A DNA stretch of 27,620 bases from CAWEHT01 sp963808455 (GCA_963808455.1 CAWEHT010000319.1:1-27620); one strand, 5' to 3'; positions 1 through 10,723 are shown, numbered from the stretch's first letter. The notes: generated from the sequence alone by a model not told the origin. Numbers and translations: made by a program.

Positions 1-205
1 TTTTTTTTTGCGCGCCTTGGTTCAGTTCGTGTGTGCTTCGTGGGTGAGCCGGCCATCACGCTTTCCGCCCACTGCTGCAGTCGGGCTTCGAACTGCTCCC
101 GATCCAGACGGCAGAGCAGCTGCTGCAAGGTGCCCGCATAAGGCGTGGTCGGGAAGGGGAAGCCGGGTTCCTGAGCCACGGCCTGCCCGTAGTTACGACC
201 CCACC
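1..205 (-). pseudogene. Probable transposase fragment (ISAs1-like), cut by window edge
   Basis: Reading the minus strand from about 205 down to 1 gives an open frame starting WGRNYGQAVAQEPGF, then TPYAGTLQQLLCRLDRE and FEARLQQWAESV. This resembles the N-terminal part of ISAs1/H-repeat-type transposases, in which a WGR/LGF block precedes a 'TLHR.L..LD...FE..L..W' block. Nothing recognisable continues upstream of 205, so the 5' part is missing or frameshifted. The frame runs off the window into a run of nine T on the plus strand, which may be an assembly edge artefact. The family call is from memory of the motif pattern only and is tentative; a chance open frame cannot be excluded. Confidence 0.35.
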
Positions 206-515
206 CGGCGGACGGCGCTGGCCCTGGAGCTTTTGGAGGTCGGGCATCCCGACAAGTACCTGGGCCGGCGCAATGGGATGCGCAGGCATAGCCTCGCCTA
301 GAGTTTGCTCATTTCGTGAGGCGATACGACGCCCTTGGTTATGTTCCGTTCAGACGTGCAGGGTTCCGAAGGCAACTGGGTCGTTCGACGGTGAATGGCC
401 CGTCAGGAACCCAGACATTGCAGGGCCGGAGCTGCGCGAGGCATGTGTTATACTGGCGGCTGGTGAAGTGCTCCGATGGAGCCCCTGCCGTTTTCCTGGA
501 GGCTCGCCGGGCAGG
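206..515. other. Upstream region without a recognisable gene
   Basis: No convincing gene is visible here. Open frames on both strands look like GC-driven shadows. The only sites seen are the extended -10-like promoter at 446-454 and a GGAGG at 498-502, both placed to serve the flavoprotein gene that follows. Confidence 0.4.
446..454 (+). promoter_or_regulatory. Candidate extended -10 promoter for the HI0933-like gene
   Basis: TGTTATACT contains a TG one base before the hexamer TATACT, matching the extended -10 form (TGnTATAAT). It lies about 62 bases upstream of the start at 516. No good -35 hexamer is visible at 17 bases, which extended -10 promoters can tolerate. Inference from sequence only. 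Confidence 0.35.
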
Positions 516-1766
516 ATGATGGAACGCATGACATCGGGCCCAGATCGCGGCCCTGCGATCGTCATCGTGGGTGCCGGCGCGGCCGGCCTCATGGCCGCCA
601 TCTTCGCCGCCGGCGGCCCGCATCCGGTGCTGCTGCTGGAGGGCAGCCGGCGCCCCGGCCAGAAGATCCTCATCAGCGGCGGCGGGCGCTGCAACGTCCT
701 GCCCTCGCAGGCCGCCCCGACGGATTTCGTCACCGGCGGGTCACTCCACACCCTGCGCAAGATCCTGAGCTCCTGGCCGCTGCCACAGGTCCGCCGCTTT
801 TTCGAGGAGGACCTCGGCGTTCCCCTGCGCCTCGATCCGGATACCGGCAAGCTTTTTCCGGTCGCCGATCGGGCGCGCGTGGTATTGGACGCCCTGCTCG
901 GTGCCGCGGGGCAAGTCGGGGTTCAGCTGCGGGCCGGCGCCCGCGTCGTCCGCCTGGAGCGCCACGACCATTGGTCGGTAGCCCTGGAGACCGGCGAGGT
1001 GATCCCCGCGCTGCGCGTCGTGCTCGCCACCGGCGGGCTCTCGGTGCCGGCGACCGGCAGCGACGGCACGGGCTTACGCCTGGCCGCGGGCTCGGCCACA
1101 CGATCCTGCCCACTTATCCGGCCCTGGTGCCGTTGACCGGCGATCGCGCCGCACATCACGGCCTGTCCGGGGTCTCGATTCCCGTGACGCTGCGGGCACC
1201 GCTGCCCGGCAGCCGGCGCCTTTTCGAGAGCCGAGGCGGCTTTCTGTTCACCCACCGGGGTTATAGCGGGCCCGCAGTGCTCAACATCTCGCACATGATC
1301 CACGCGTGCGACGGCGCTCGGTGACCCGCCACCGCCCATCTGGGTGCAATGGACCGAGCTCGACGCCCAGGGCTGGGACACGCTGCTGCGCGAGTCGCGT
1401 GGGACGCTGGCCCCGCTGCTGCGCGACAGGCTGCCGGACCGGCTCGCCGCCCAGCTGATCCTGGAAGCCGGGCCCGCGACCACGGACCTTGCGCAGCTGA
1501 CGAGCGCCGAGCGGGAGCGCCTGGCAGGCGTGCTGGGGCACTGGCAGCTGCCGTGCACGGGCAGCGAAGGCTATCGCACGGCTGAGGTCACGGGCGGCGG
1601 CGTCGCCCTGGGCGAGGTTGACCCGGCGACCCTGGAAAGCCGGGTTGTGCCGGGCCTGTACCTGTGCGGCGAGATATTGGATGCGTTCGGGCCGATCGGC
1701 GGGTACAACTTCCTGTGGGCCTGGGTCACCGGCCGGCTGGCAGGGCTGGCCTGCCGATACGCCTGA
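516..1766 (+). CDS. HI0933/BaiN-family FAD-dependent oxidoreductase, two frameshifts
   Basis: Flavoprotein of the HI0933-like (BaiN/aminoacetone oxidase-type) family, probably cytosolic; the substrate cannot be told. The N-terminus carries the FAD dinucleotide motif IVIVGAGAAGLMAA followed by GQKILISGGGRCN, a family signature. The C-terminus has GLYLCGEILDAFGPIGGYN, the usual closing motif. Start codons ATG ATG lie at 516 and 519, with another ATG at 528; GGAGG at 498-502 is about 13 bases upstream of 516. The gene is split over frames. A base appears to be missing near 1091 (after the ATGSDGTG segment) and one extra near 1318 (before PPPIWVQW). Joined, the product is about 416 residues, the normal family length. 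Sequencing error is the simplest explanation, although true inactivation is possible. A decayed inverted copy of its 5' part lies just downstream. Confidence 0.85.
558..802 (+). repeat. Inverted repeat, arm A (inside HI0933-like gene)
   Basis: This 245-base stretch is repeated in inverted orientation at 1864-2108 with no gaps and about 14 mismatches by my count (about 94% identity). Around 130 bases from roughly 570 on are identical; mismatches cluster at the two ends, mostly the 3' end. The two arms are about 1.06 kb apart. Confidence 0.9.
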
Positions 1767-1863
1767 GCGCGCTTCGCACGGCCTGGCTCGACTGCCGCGT
1801 CGCACTGCCATAGCCGGGAGTCTCGGCTGCCTGCGCATCCTCCCATCTATTACTTGCATCGGA

Positions 1864-2108
1864 AAAAAGCGGCGGACCTGGGGCAGCGGCCGGGAGCTCA
1901 AGATCTTGCGCAGCGTATGGGGTGAGCCGCCGGTGGCGAAATCCATCGGGGCGGCCTACGACGGCGGGACGTTGCAGCGCCCGCCGCCGCTGATGAGGAT
2001 CTTCTGGCCGGGGCGCCGGCTGCCCTCCAGCAGCAGCACCGGATGCGGGCCGCCGGCGGCGAAGATGGCGGCCATGAGGCCGGCCGCGCCGGCGCCAACG
2101 ATGACGAT
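1864..2108 (-). repeat. Inverted repeat, arm B (copy of HI0933-like 5' region)
   Basis: Reverse-strand partner of 558-802. It keeps the reading frame of the flavoprotein N-terminus without indels but has point differences, including one that makes an in-frame stop. The copied stretch ends exactly within the run of T/A bases at 1863-1868. Confidence 0.9.
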
Positions 2109-2135
2109 GGGGAACTCGCTGTGAGCGCCTTGCAT
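1864..2135 (-). pseudogene. Truncated, stop-containing paralogue of HI0933-like flavoprotein
   Basis: On the minus strand an ATG at 2135 opens MQGAHSEFP and runs in frame into IVIVGAGAAGLMAA, so this fragment has its own start and its own N-terminal leader, different from the intact gene's. It continues through GQKILISGGGRCNV, meets an in-frame TAG (plus-strand cta near 1956), and resumes as MDFATGGSPHTLRKILSS up to VRRFF, where homology stops. Only about 80 of some 400 residues are present. It therefore looks like the 5' remnant of a second family member, or of a duplicate, not a functional gene. Central identity to the intact gene is so high that recent duplication or gene conversion is likely. 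The stretch 1767-1863 between the two copies holds nothing I recognise. Confidence 0.8.
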
Positions 2136-2254
2136 GGTGACCCCGTCAGGACCTATCCCACCCCTACGCGAACCGCGGCCAAGCCACTATTGGCTGGAAC
2201 GCAACTCGCCTCAGAGTGTAGCCACGTCGCGCGGGTCCAGGCAAGGTTCGGTGC

Positions 2255-2476
2255 TTACCCAATCACGATCTCCACTTGGGTTACGTAAACCTCATCGTGG
2301 CGGCGTGTCCGCACTTCGTCGGGCGAAGCGGTCTGAAAAAAGAGTTCAAGCGCTTCACGAAGGTTCTCGCGAGCATCTTCGATGGCATTGCCCTGGCTCG
2401 CGATGTCGTATTCCGGGCAGAGGGCCACATAGCCATCCCCTTCGCGCTCGATAATCGCTGTGAGTTGTCTTTGCAT
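2255..2476 (-). CDS. HicB-family antitoxin-like protein, apparently orphan
   Basis: A 73-residue protein beginning MQRQLTAIIEREGDGYVALC and containing PEYDIASQGNAIEDARENL and EALELFF, the partial RNase-H-like fold of HicB-type antitoxins (HicB_lk). In complete pairs HicB binds and neutralises the double-stranded-RNA-binding toxin HicA and represses its own promoter through a C-terminal DNA-binding domain; this short version has no obvious DNA-binding extension. Translation starts at the ATG at 2476, with GGAG about 9 bases upstream. No HicA (short, with a G-S-H motif) is visible downstream in 2136-2254 or upstream in 2477-2546, so the gene seems solitary here. It lies downstream of QueG in the same orientation but may be transcribed separately. 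Confidence 0.8.
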   Translation of the reverse strand: MQRQLTAIIEREGDGYVALCPEYDIASQGNAIEDARENLREALELFFQTASPDEVRTRRHDEVYVTQVEIVIG

Positions 2477-2546
2477 GTTTGCTGCTCCAGGCCGCTGTTA
2501 GTCGAGTTGGGGTTTATGGTACCACAACGGAGTTGTCGTGGGGCGA

Positions 2547-3909
2547 CTACGTTTCGGCAAACGGGCGGTCCTTGTGTTGGTGGCCGCTGGCAAGCAGCCG
2601 GGCGCCCGTTAGTTCGGCTCGCACATAACCCTCGCCCTCGGCGGCGAGCGCCCGGTCGAGCGTCCGCTCCGCCTCGCTGCCGCCGATCCGGCCCAGGGCC
2701 CAGGCGGCGTGGCCGCGCACCAGCGGCTCGCCGTCACGCAGGAGCTCGCGCAGGGCCGGGACTGCCGCCGGGTCGCCCCAATTGCCGGCCGCCACGCAGG
2801 CGTTGCGCACCAGGCCGCGCCGCCGGGCGCGCCAGACGGCGGTGCCTCGATAGCGCGCCCGGAAGGCGGCCTCGTCCAGCGCCAACAGGTCGAGCAGCGA
2901 AGGGGCGGCCCGCTCGGGGTCGGGCGCCAGGGCCGGCCACGCCGCCGCTGGGGCGGCGCGGTTGTAGGGGCAGACCTCCTGGCAAACATCGCAGCCGAAC
3001 ACCCAATTGCCCAGTGCCGGGCGCAGCCCGGCCGGGATCGGCCCGCGCAGCTCGATCGTCAGGTACGAGATGCAGCGCCGCGCATCCAGGATGTGCGGCC
3101 CCACGAAGGCCGCGGTGGGGCAGGCGTCCAGGCAGCGCGTGCAGGCGCCACACGTCCCGATGCGCGGCCGGCCGTCCGGCGCTTGCAGCCGCCAGGCCGG
3201 GAACCTTCCCCCGGCGTCGTGGCCGGGCGCGCCGAGGCCCTGCCGGGGCAAAGCCCGGCCCGCGGCGGCTTCGTCCCGACTCGCCTCCGGGGGGCCGGTG
3301 AGGCAGGCCCCGCGCTGATCGGAGGTCCCCGGCTGGCCCTCGATGCCCCCGCCCGGCTCCGCCTCCACGGGCGCGTCGTAGGCGAGGATCTCGGGCACCA
3401 GCAAGGCGGCCAGGAACGTCCAGGAACCCAGGCCCGGCGTGATCAGCACGGTGTTCTTGCCGGTGAATCCCAGCCCGGCCGCCAGGGCGGCGTCCCGTTC
3501 CAGGAAAGGCGCGGTGTCGACGCAGGCTTTGCCGGGAGTCGAGCGCCCGCTGCGGCCGCGGATAAAAGCGTCGAGGGCGTAAAGGCGCACCTTGATCAGG
3601 TCGTGATAGTCGGCCGACCAGGCGTAGCGGGCGATGCGGCCATGACCGGGGTCATTCCAGGACGGCGGCGTCGGGCCGGGATTGTAGTTGGCCGCCAGCA
3701 TGACGATGCTGCCGCACGCCCGGCGCGAGGAGGGCGGGATCGAGGCGCGGCCCCCGGCGCTCTGCCAGGTAACCCATCTCGCCTTGCATCCCCGCGGCCA
3801 GCCAGGCGACGAATGCCGCCGCATGGCCGGGCCGCTGCATGGGGATGACCCGGGCCAGGTCGAACCCCAGCGCCAGCGCCTGCAGCTTGATCTCTGAGCT
3901 CAGATCCAT
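2547..3909 (-). CDS. queG: Epoxyqueuosine reductase QueG, one frameshift and a large insert
   Basis: Catalyses the last step of tRNA queuosine synthesis, reducing epoxyqueuosine in tRNA with cobalamin and two [4Fe-4S] clusters. ATG at 3909 opens MDLSSEIKLQALALGFDLAR. A one-base shift near 3718 moves the product into the frame reading SIVMLAANYNPG. Key signatures are DTAPFLERDAALAAGLGFTG, then CGACTRCLDACP (first cluster) and CDVCQEVCPYN (second cluster). The C-terminus has a HEAT/PBS-lyase-like repeat around NACVAAGNWGDPAAVPAL and HAAWALGRIGG, typical of longer QueG proteins. Between FLAALLVPEILAYDAPVE and the first cluster lies an insert of about 65 residues rich in G, P, A and R that I do not recognise. 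The gene starts 11 bases after the MFS gene and is probably cotranscribed with it. The family call is firm; activity depends on whether the frameshift is real. Confidence 0.9.
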
Positions 3910-3920
3910 AGGGTCGGGGG

Positions 3921-5179
3921 CTACCGGTGAAAGATGCACAGCAGCGCGGCGACGGCGGCGATGGCTGCAGCGGCTTGCAGCCCGAGGGCAGGGCCTCCGG
4001 CCGTCCCGGCGAGCAGGGCGGCCAGGAGTGGGCCGAGAAACAGGCCAACGTTGGCTTCCAGGTTGTAGACGGCCATGAAATTGGTGCGGTCGGCATCCGG
4101 GGTGGCCGCCACGACGGTATCGTAGGAGGTCACGGAAAAGGCAGAATAGAAGAAGCCGCCGATGGCAGCCCACGGTATCAGCCAAAGCACGCTCCGTGAC
4201 ACGGAGAGCAGCAGTGGATAGAGCCCGTAGCCCAGGGCGCTACACGCCAGCATCAGCTCGCGGCGGACCCGGCGCCCGGCCCGCCGCCGCGGACAACGAA
4301 CCGAGCACCGAGCAGGCGCAGTAGGTAGTGATGATCAGGCTGATCTGGCCATCGCTGGCGCCCAGCCGCCGCACGGCGAACAGGGGCAGGAGCGGCGTCA
4401 CCATGCCCAGCGCCACCTGGACCACGCCCGCGATGCCGACGAAACGGAGAAAGTTTGCCCGCCGGAAGACCGGCTGCAACTCCTGCCACCAGATCCCGGT
4501 CACGGCGGGCCGGTGCGCGGGGACGCAGATATGGGCGACGTGCCACAGGCTGACGAGCGCGGCGACGAAGCCGATGGCAAACAACGCCTGATAGTTGAGT
4601 GGGAACGGCAGCCAGCTCAACAACAGGCCGGCGAACAGGGTGCTGGCCGTGGTGCTGACGCCGTAGCCGACCATGCGCCAGCTCATCATCTGCGCCGCCC
4701 GTGCCGCCGGCACGGCGTCGATCATGACCCCGAGAAAGCTCGTGCCGGCCAGAACCATGGCCAAGGCCTGCACGATCATGAGCAGCACGGTCAACTCGGC
4801 AAGCCTGTTCCGGGCGACGAAAGGGAGCAGGGCCAGCGCCAGATAGGTGAGCCGCGCTGCCGCCCCCGTGATCACCGCCCAGCGGGCCATGTTGCCGCGC
4901 CGGCGCATCAGGCAGCGTCGCGGGTATCTGCCAGAAGATGCTGACCAGCGCAGGGCCATACGTGACGGCGGCGACGAGGATACTGGGCGCGCCCAGCCGC
5001 ACCACGAAGACCTGGACGAAGTTGATCGTCGTGCCCGTGAGCATGCCCCACCACGCCAGGTCCCAGGCCAGGTGCCGGAGATTGGCCCCGATCTCGCCCT
5101 CGGTGAGGGGCGTCTCCGCGGAGCGCCCGGCCCGCGCGTAGGATGGCCAGGAGACGGCAAGGGCCGCGCCTCGCGGCAC
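3921..5179 (-). CDS. MFS transporter, two frameshifts
   Basis: Multi-pass inner-membrane protein of the major facilitator superfamily; substrate unknown. The N-terminus in the first frame reads NLRHLAWDLAWWGMLTG and VFVVRLGAPSILVAAVTYGP. After a shift near 4911 it continues with hydrophobic helices such as LTYLALALLPFVA, VLLMIVQALAMVLAGTSFLG and FVGIAGVVQVALGMVTPLLP. A second shift near 4277 leads into LACSALGYGLYPLLL and the last helices, ending LLCIFHR. Both shifts look like single extra bases in G/C-rich runs. The start chosen is GTG at 5179, with GAGAG about 7 bases upstream; no ATG lies in frame nearby, so the exact start is uncertain. Joined length is about 418 residues, normal for an MFS carrier with 11-12 helices. 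It sits between the epimerase and queG in the same operon. Confidence 0.8.
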
Positions 5180-5252
5180 GCAATGGCTCTCGCATGCTCA
5201 ACCTGCCGCTTGCGCCCGAGCGCGCCCGATACTCCCCGTCTCCACGCCTCGA

Positions 5253-5675
5253 TCAGACAGGCCCTTCCTCCCTTCGAGCTACCTCGAGCAATTCGATCAG
5301 CACACCGTGGGCGCCCTTGGGGTGGATGAAAGCCACTTTGCCGTGCGCACCCTCCTTCGGCGTCTCGTCGATCAGCCTGGTGCCTTTGGCTTTCAGGTCC
5401 GCGAGGGTGGCATCGAGGTCGTCGACCTCGAGACAGATATGGTGCATGCCTTCGCCGCGCCTGGCCAGGAACTGGCCGATGCCCGATTCGGCATGGAGCG
5501 GTTGCAGCAGTTCCAGCTCGGTGCCGCCCGAAGGCAAGAACCCCACCTTCACGTCCTGCTCGACGATGGTTTCGACCTGCGCCAGCTCCATGCCCAGCGC
5601 ATCGCGATACACCTGCAGCGCGTCGTCCAGGTCCGCTACGACGACTGCCACGTGGTTGACCCGCTTGATAGCCAT
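5253..5675 (-). CDS. mce: Methylmalonyl-CoA epimerase
   Basis: A 140-residue protein of the vicinal oxygen chelate fold that interconverts (S)- and (R)-methylmalonyl-CoA, linking propionyl-CoA carboxylase to the mutase. It opens MAIKRVNHVAVVVADLDDAL, with the first metal-ligand histidine in NHVAV. It contains GEGMHHICLEVDDLDATL with the second histidine and ends in HPKGAHGVLIELLE with the closing H..G..IE motif. Start ATG at 5675 with an AGGGGGC stretch upstream. Length and order of motifs are canonical, and the frame is intact. It lies 45 bases downstream of the thioesterase gene and in the same block as the carboxylase and mutase, which supports the assignment over other VOC proteins. Confidence 0.93.
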   Translation of the reverse strand: MAIKRVNHVAVVVADLDDALQVYRDALGMELAQVETIVEQDVKVGFLPSGGTELELLQPLHAESGIGQFLARRGEGMHHICLEVDDLDATLADLKAKGTRLIDETPKEGAHGKVAFIHPKGAHGVLIELLEVARREEGPV

Positions 5676-5720
5676 GCTCTATGCCCCCTGATCATTCCGG
5701 GTAATGAGATCACAGCAGCG

Positions 5721-6217
5721 TCACGCCGTCGAGCCGTGCGCCGGCTCGGCCGCCTCCTGGTCCGGGCGGACGCCCCATCCCGCCAATCCCTGATCGAATG
5801 GGCCGATCTGCGTGAGGCTCAATTTTACATATTTCCCGCTCGCCTCCGCCGCGACCGAACCGTCAGGCAGATAAAGCTCGCCGGAGCCACTGAAGGTGCG
5901 ATGGCTCTCCTGCAGGATCCGGCCGACTACTTTGAGCTCGACCCCCAGCGGCACAGGCTTGCGGAAATTGACGTGGAGCTCGACGGTCACACCCCAGATG
6001 TCGTCGCCGTAGCGGATCATGATCGCCCGGCCGATGGTCTCGTCCATGATGGCAGTGATCACGCCGCCGTGCATGCGGCCGGGATAACCTTGATGTTGCT
6101 CTGCGCCGACGAAGTGAGCGCACACCGAGCCATCTTCCTGCTCATAGAACCTGGTATGGACGCCCGCCGGATTCTCTTCGCCGCAGACAAAGCACATGCT
6201 GCTGGTCGGCTGCTTTT

Positions 6218-6221
<4 letters not shown>
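5721..6221 (-). CDS. Hotdog-fold thioesterase (PaaI-like)
   Basis: A 166-residue single hotdog-domain protein, probably hydrolysing an acyl-CoA; the natural substrate is not evident. It starts MKKQPTSSMCFVCGEENPAG, a cysteine-bearing lead (CFVCG) common in PaaI-like proteins of this type. It then shows GYPGRMHGGVITAIMDETIG, where the HGG and following D/E form the usual active-site region, and HVNFRKPVPLG. The ATG at 6221 overlaps the stop of the mutase gene (ATGA), implying translational coupling. Position inside a methylmalonyl-CoA operon suggests removal of surplus or mis-acylated CoA esters, but this is inference. Intact frame. Confidence 0.85.
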
Positions 6222-7909
<1,688 letters not shown>

Positions 7910-7956
7910 CGATTGTTCCCTCCCGTCCCAAAGGGATGATCCCCCATCACGCCCCT

Positions 7957-8586
7957 TTAGCTCCCTTGCGTGCCAAATACGTGATCCCAGAGTGGCGAGC
8001 TGACACCGAAGCGTAAGCCGGGTGTCTTGTAGTGATGCAGCATATGATAACGCTTCACCAGCTTGAGATAGCCGCTGCGCATGGGCAGATGGTGGGTCGC
8101 GTAGTGGGTCAGATCATAACACAGATAGCCGAAGACGAAACCTGCGAAGAGGGGAGCGATCCACTGCGGCGCGCCCAGCAGCCCCCCGACGACGACGGAA
8201 TAGGCTGCGTAAAAGATCAGCGCCAGCGGCACGCTCACGATCGGCGGCATGACCAGGCGAGTTTTGCACTTCGGCTGGGCGTGATGGACGCCGTGAAACA
8301 GGAAGACGATGCGGTCCTGGCGCGGGGTGCGAGCCCGATAATGAAACACGAAACGGTGCATGGTATATTCCGTCAGTGTCCACACGAAAATGCCGATCAA
8401 GGTCCCGGCCACGATGCGGAAGGCCCCCGCGTCCGATGCCAGGATCGAGGAAACCAGGAAAAATAGCGCCACCGGCAGCCAGATGGCAAGGATCACGAGC
8501 GGGCTGATATGCGTAAAGAACTCCAGAAAATCCGACTTGAACAGCCGGATCGGCACATCGCTGTGGTCTATGGGGTGCTGATTCAT
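7957..8586 (-). CDS. Fatty acid hydroxylase-superfamily membrane protein
   Basis: A 209-residue integral membrane di-iron enzyme-like protein of the fatty-acid-hydroxylase/sterol-desaturase superfamily. Histidine motifs are seen in order: TEYTMHRFVFHY, FHGVHHAQP, DLTHYATHH and KRYHMLHHYK, which together would bind two irons. Hydrophobic helices surround them (ISPLVILAIWLPVALFFLV, IVAGTLIGIFVWTL, PLALIFYAAYSVVVGGLL). The closest pattern is fatty acid 2-hydroxylase (FA2H/Scs7-like). The start ATG at 8586 overlaps the biotin carrier stop (ATGA), so translation is coupled. The likely reaction, O2-dependent hydroxylation of a lipid acyl chain, is odd beside an otherwise anaerobic gene set; substrate unknown. 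Confidence 0.87.
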   Translation of the reverse strand: MNQHPIDHSDVPIRLFKSDFLEFFTHISPLVILAIWLPVALFFLVSSILASDAGAFRIVAGTLIGIFVWTLTEYTMHRFVFHYRARTPRQDRIVFLFHGVHHAQPKCKTRLVMPPIVSVPLALIFYAAYSVVVGGLLGAPQWIAPLFAGFVFGYLCYDLTHYATHHLPMRSGYLKLVKRYHMLHHYKTPGLRFGVSSPLWDHVFGTQGS

Positions 8587-9104
8587 GTTCGCTCCGTCGT
8601 CTTGACGCTGGCCAGGGTCTCTCCCAAAGCGACCTGGGCGCCAGGCTGCACGCGCACTTCGTGCACGATGCCGGCGTGGGGGGCCTTCAGGTCGTTTTCC
8701 ATCTTCATGGCCTCCAGGATCAGCAGCGTCTCGCCTTCGACCACTGCCTGGCCGGGGACCACGAGCACCTTGACCACCAGGCCGGGGATAGGGGCCCGCA
8801 CCGTAGACTCGCTGACGCCGGCCTCTGACTTGCGTTGCGCCGGTGCCAGGCGGCGGGCGCGCTCGTCCTGAACCCTGACTTCGAAACGGGTGCCGGACAC
8901 CAGGACGTAATAGCGGCCGCGTTGCCCCGGATTGGCCTCGACCTCGGCCTCGTGCGACCTGTGATCGACCAGAAGAGAGTAGAGGTTGCCATCCCCGATG
9001 CGCTCCATGTCCACGGCCACCGGCACGCCGTCCACGCTGATTTGCCCGGCGCCCTCGACGTCGATCTCATAGGTCTGCCCGCCTATGGTCGCGAAGAACT
9101 TCAT
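8583..9104 (-). CDS. Biotin carboxyl carrier protein of acyl-CoA carboxylase
   Basis: A 173-residue carrier with a C-terminal biotinyl domain. The biotinylation motif is AMKMEN, so lysine 134 carries biotin. The N-terminal half (MKFFATIGGQTYEIDVEG) is the extra beta domain found in stand-alone carrier subunits of propionyl-CoA/pyruvate carboxylases, joined by a short basic linker. It moves CO2 from the biotin carboxylase encoded just upstream (22-base gap) to the carboxyltransferase. Start ATG at 9104. The stop overlaps the hydroxylase start. Frame intact. Confidence 0.92.
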   Translation of the reverse strand: MKFFATIGGQTYEIDVEGAGQISVDGVPVAVDMERIGDGNLYSLLVDHRSHEAEVEANPGQRGRYYVLVSGTRFEVRVQDERARRLAPAQRKSEAGVSESTVRAPIPGLVVKVLVVPGQAVVEGETLLILEAMKMENDLKAPHAGIVHEVRVQPGAQVALGETLASVKTTERT

Positions 9105-9125
9105 GGCCCGTCCTCTGGTGGCTTT

Positions 9126-10633
9126 CTAGCGCCAACCCGGCACGCGCCCCACCCGGCGCCATGCCGAAACATCCGGCGGCTGCCGGTTGCAGGGGCTCGC
9201 GATCGTTAGCGCTTCCAGTGTCCGCTCGTGCTCGATGAGCACGGCTGCCAGCGCTGCCACCAGGCCCAGGTCAGGCCCGGCCTGGGCTGCCAGGCGAAAG
9301 CCATCGGGCCCTTCGACAAAGCTCGTGTCGAAATTCCCACTCTGAAAGCGGAAGCTGTCCATCATCTGCTGGTGAAAAGGGATCGTGGTGTGGATGCCGC
9401 CGACGCGCAGCTCGCTCAAGGCCCGGCGCATGCGCAGGATGGCTTCGGCGCGTGTTTCCCCCCAGGCGATCAGCTTGGCGAGCAACGAGTCGTAGTGCGG
9501 CGTGACCTCGACGCCGGGGTAGATGCCGCTGTCCAGACGCACACCGGGCCCGGTTGGCTCCGTGAGGGCTGTGATGCGGCCGGCCTGCGGCAGAAAATCC
9601 GCATAAGGATCTTCGGCGTTGATGCGGCATTCGATGGCATGGCCTTTGATGTGGATGTCTTCCTGCCGGTAGCGGAGCGCGCGCCGGAGGCGATGCTCAG
9701 CTGCTCCTTGAGGATGTCGATGCCGGTGACTACCTCGGTGATGGCGTGCTCGACCTGAAGGCGCGTGTTCATCTCCAGAAAATAGAAGTGGCCGGCCCGG
9801 TCGAGCAAGAATTCCACGGTCCCCGCGTTGGCATAACCGGCCGCCAGGGCGGCCCGCACCGCGATCTGGCCCATCTCAGCGCGCAATTGCGGCGTCACGG
9901 CCACGGAGGGGGCCTCTTCGATGAGTTTCTGGTGGCGGCGCTGGATCGAGCACTCGCGCTCTCCCAGATAGACGCAGTTCCCAAACTCGTCGGCCAGGAT
10001 CTGGATCTCGACATGCCGCGCGCCGAGGATCAGCTTTTCCAGGTACACCGTGCGGCTACCGAAGGCGCTCAGCGCCTCGCGCCGGGCGCTCTCCAGGGCC
10101 GCCGGCAGCTCATCAGGCGTATTGACCGCACGCATGCCTTTGCCCCCTCCGCCGGCCGAGGCTTTGATCAGGACGGGGTAGCCGATTTCCGCGGCCCTGG
10201 CGACCGCTTCCTCGTCGGAGAGCTCGGTATCCGTGCCCGGCACCACCGGCACCCCGGCGGCCAGCATCGCCCGCCGGGCGGTCACCTTGTCGCCCATGAT
10301 GCGGATGGCCGAAGGCGGCGGGCCGATCCATACCAGCCCGGCCGCGATGACGGCCTCGGCGAACTCCTCATTCTCCGATAGGAATCCATAACCGGGGTGG
10401 ACGGCGTCGGCTCCGGCAGCCTGGGCCGCCTCGATGATGGCCGGGATGTTCAGGTAGCTGGCGCGCGCCGGCGGTGGCCCGATCCGGTAAGCCTCGTCGG
10501 CGTAGCGCACATGCAGGGCCGGCCGGTCGGCGTCTGAAAACACGGCGACCGTCCTCAGCCCGCGCTCCCCGCAAGCCCGGAAGGCGCGCACTGCGATCTC
10601 ACCGCGGTTGGCAACCAGCACTTTCTTGAACAT
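9126..10633 (-). CDS. Biotin carboxylase subunit of propionyl-CoA carboxylase, one frameshift
   Basis: ATP-dependent carboxylation of biotin on the carrier protein. It begins MFKKVLVANRGEIAVRAFRA, contains ADAVHPGYGFLSEN, an ATP-grasp glycine loop KASAGGGGKGMR, GERECSIQRRHQKLIEEAPS and the catalytic FLEMNTRLQVEHAITE. A single-base shift near 9683, within the CTGAGCATCGCC...GCGCGC stretch, changes frame; the other frame continues with IKGHAIECRINAED and DSGIYPGVEVTPHYDSLLAK. Joined length is about 502 residues, normal for an AccC/PccA-type subunit. Propionyl-CoA is the likely final substrate because the carboxyltransferase, epimerase and mutase are neighbours, but acetyl-CoA use cannot be excluded. 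The gene starts about 160 bases after the IS630 element, which now separates it from the carboxyltransferase. Confidence 0.92.
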
Positions 10634-10685
10634 CGCCTCGTTTCCGTTTGGCTATTAGTGCAGATACAGGGAGCCCCTTCGGTGG

Positions 10686-10723
10686 CACCGCGGCGGATTC
10701 TTCGCTGGCGGTCCGCCGCGGTG
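10686..10723. repeat. Perfect 12-bp inverted repeat (hairpin) in leader of biotin carboxylase
   Basis: CACCGCGGCGGA at 10686-10697 is the exact reverse complement of 10712-10723, with a 14-base loop. On the minus strand the loop reads into CAGCGAAGAATC, and ATTCTGAGCGGG lies about 25 bases before the hairpin. These two blocks recall dispersed REP-like palindromes in some bacteria. It sits 53 bases upstream of the carboxylase start. Confidence 0.6.

Noticed and set aside
1281..1946. 221-residue minus-strand frame spanning the flavoprotein C-terminus
   Set aside because: Only its first 30 or so residues are meaningful, as the tail of the duplicated flavoprotein fragment; the rest is antisense shadow.
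2709..3848. 379-residue open frame on the plus strand
   Set aside because: Antisense to queG and biased toward R, G, A and P; a shadow.
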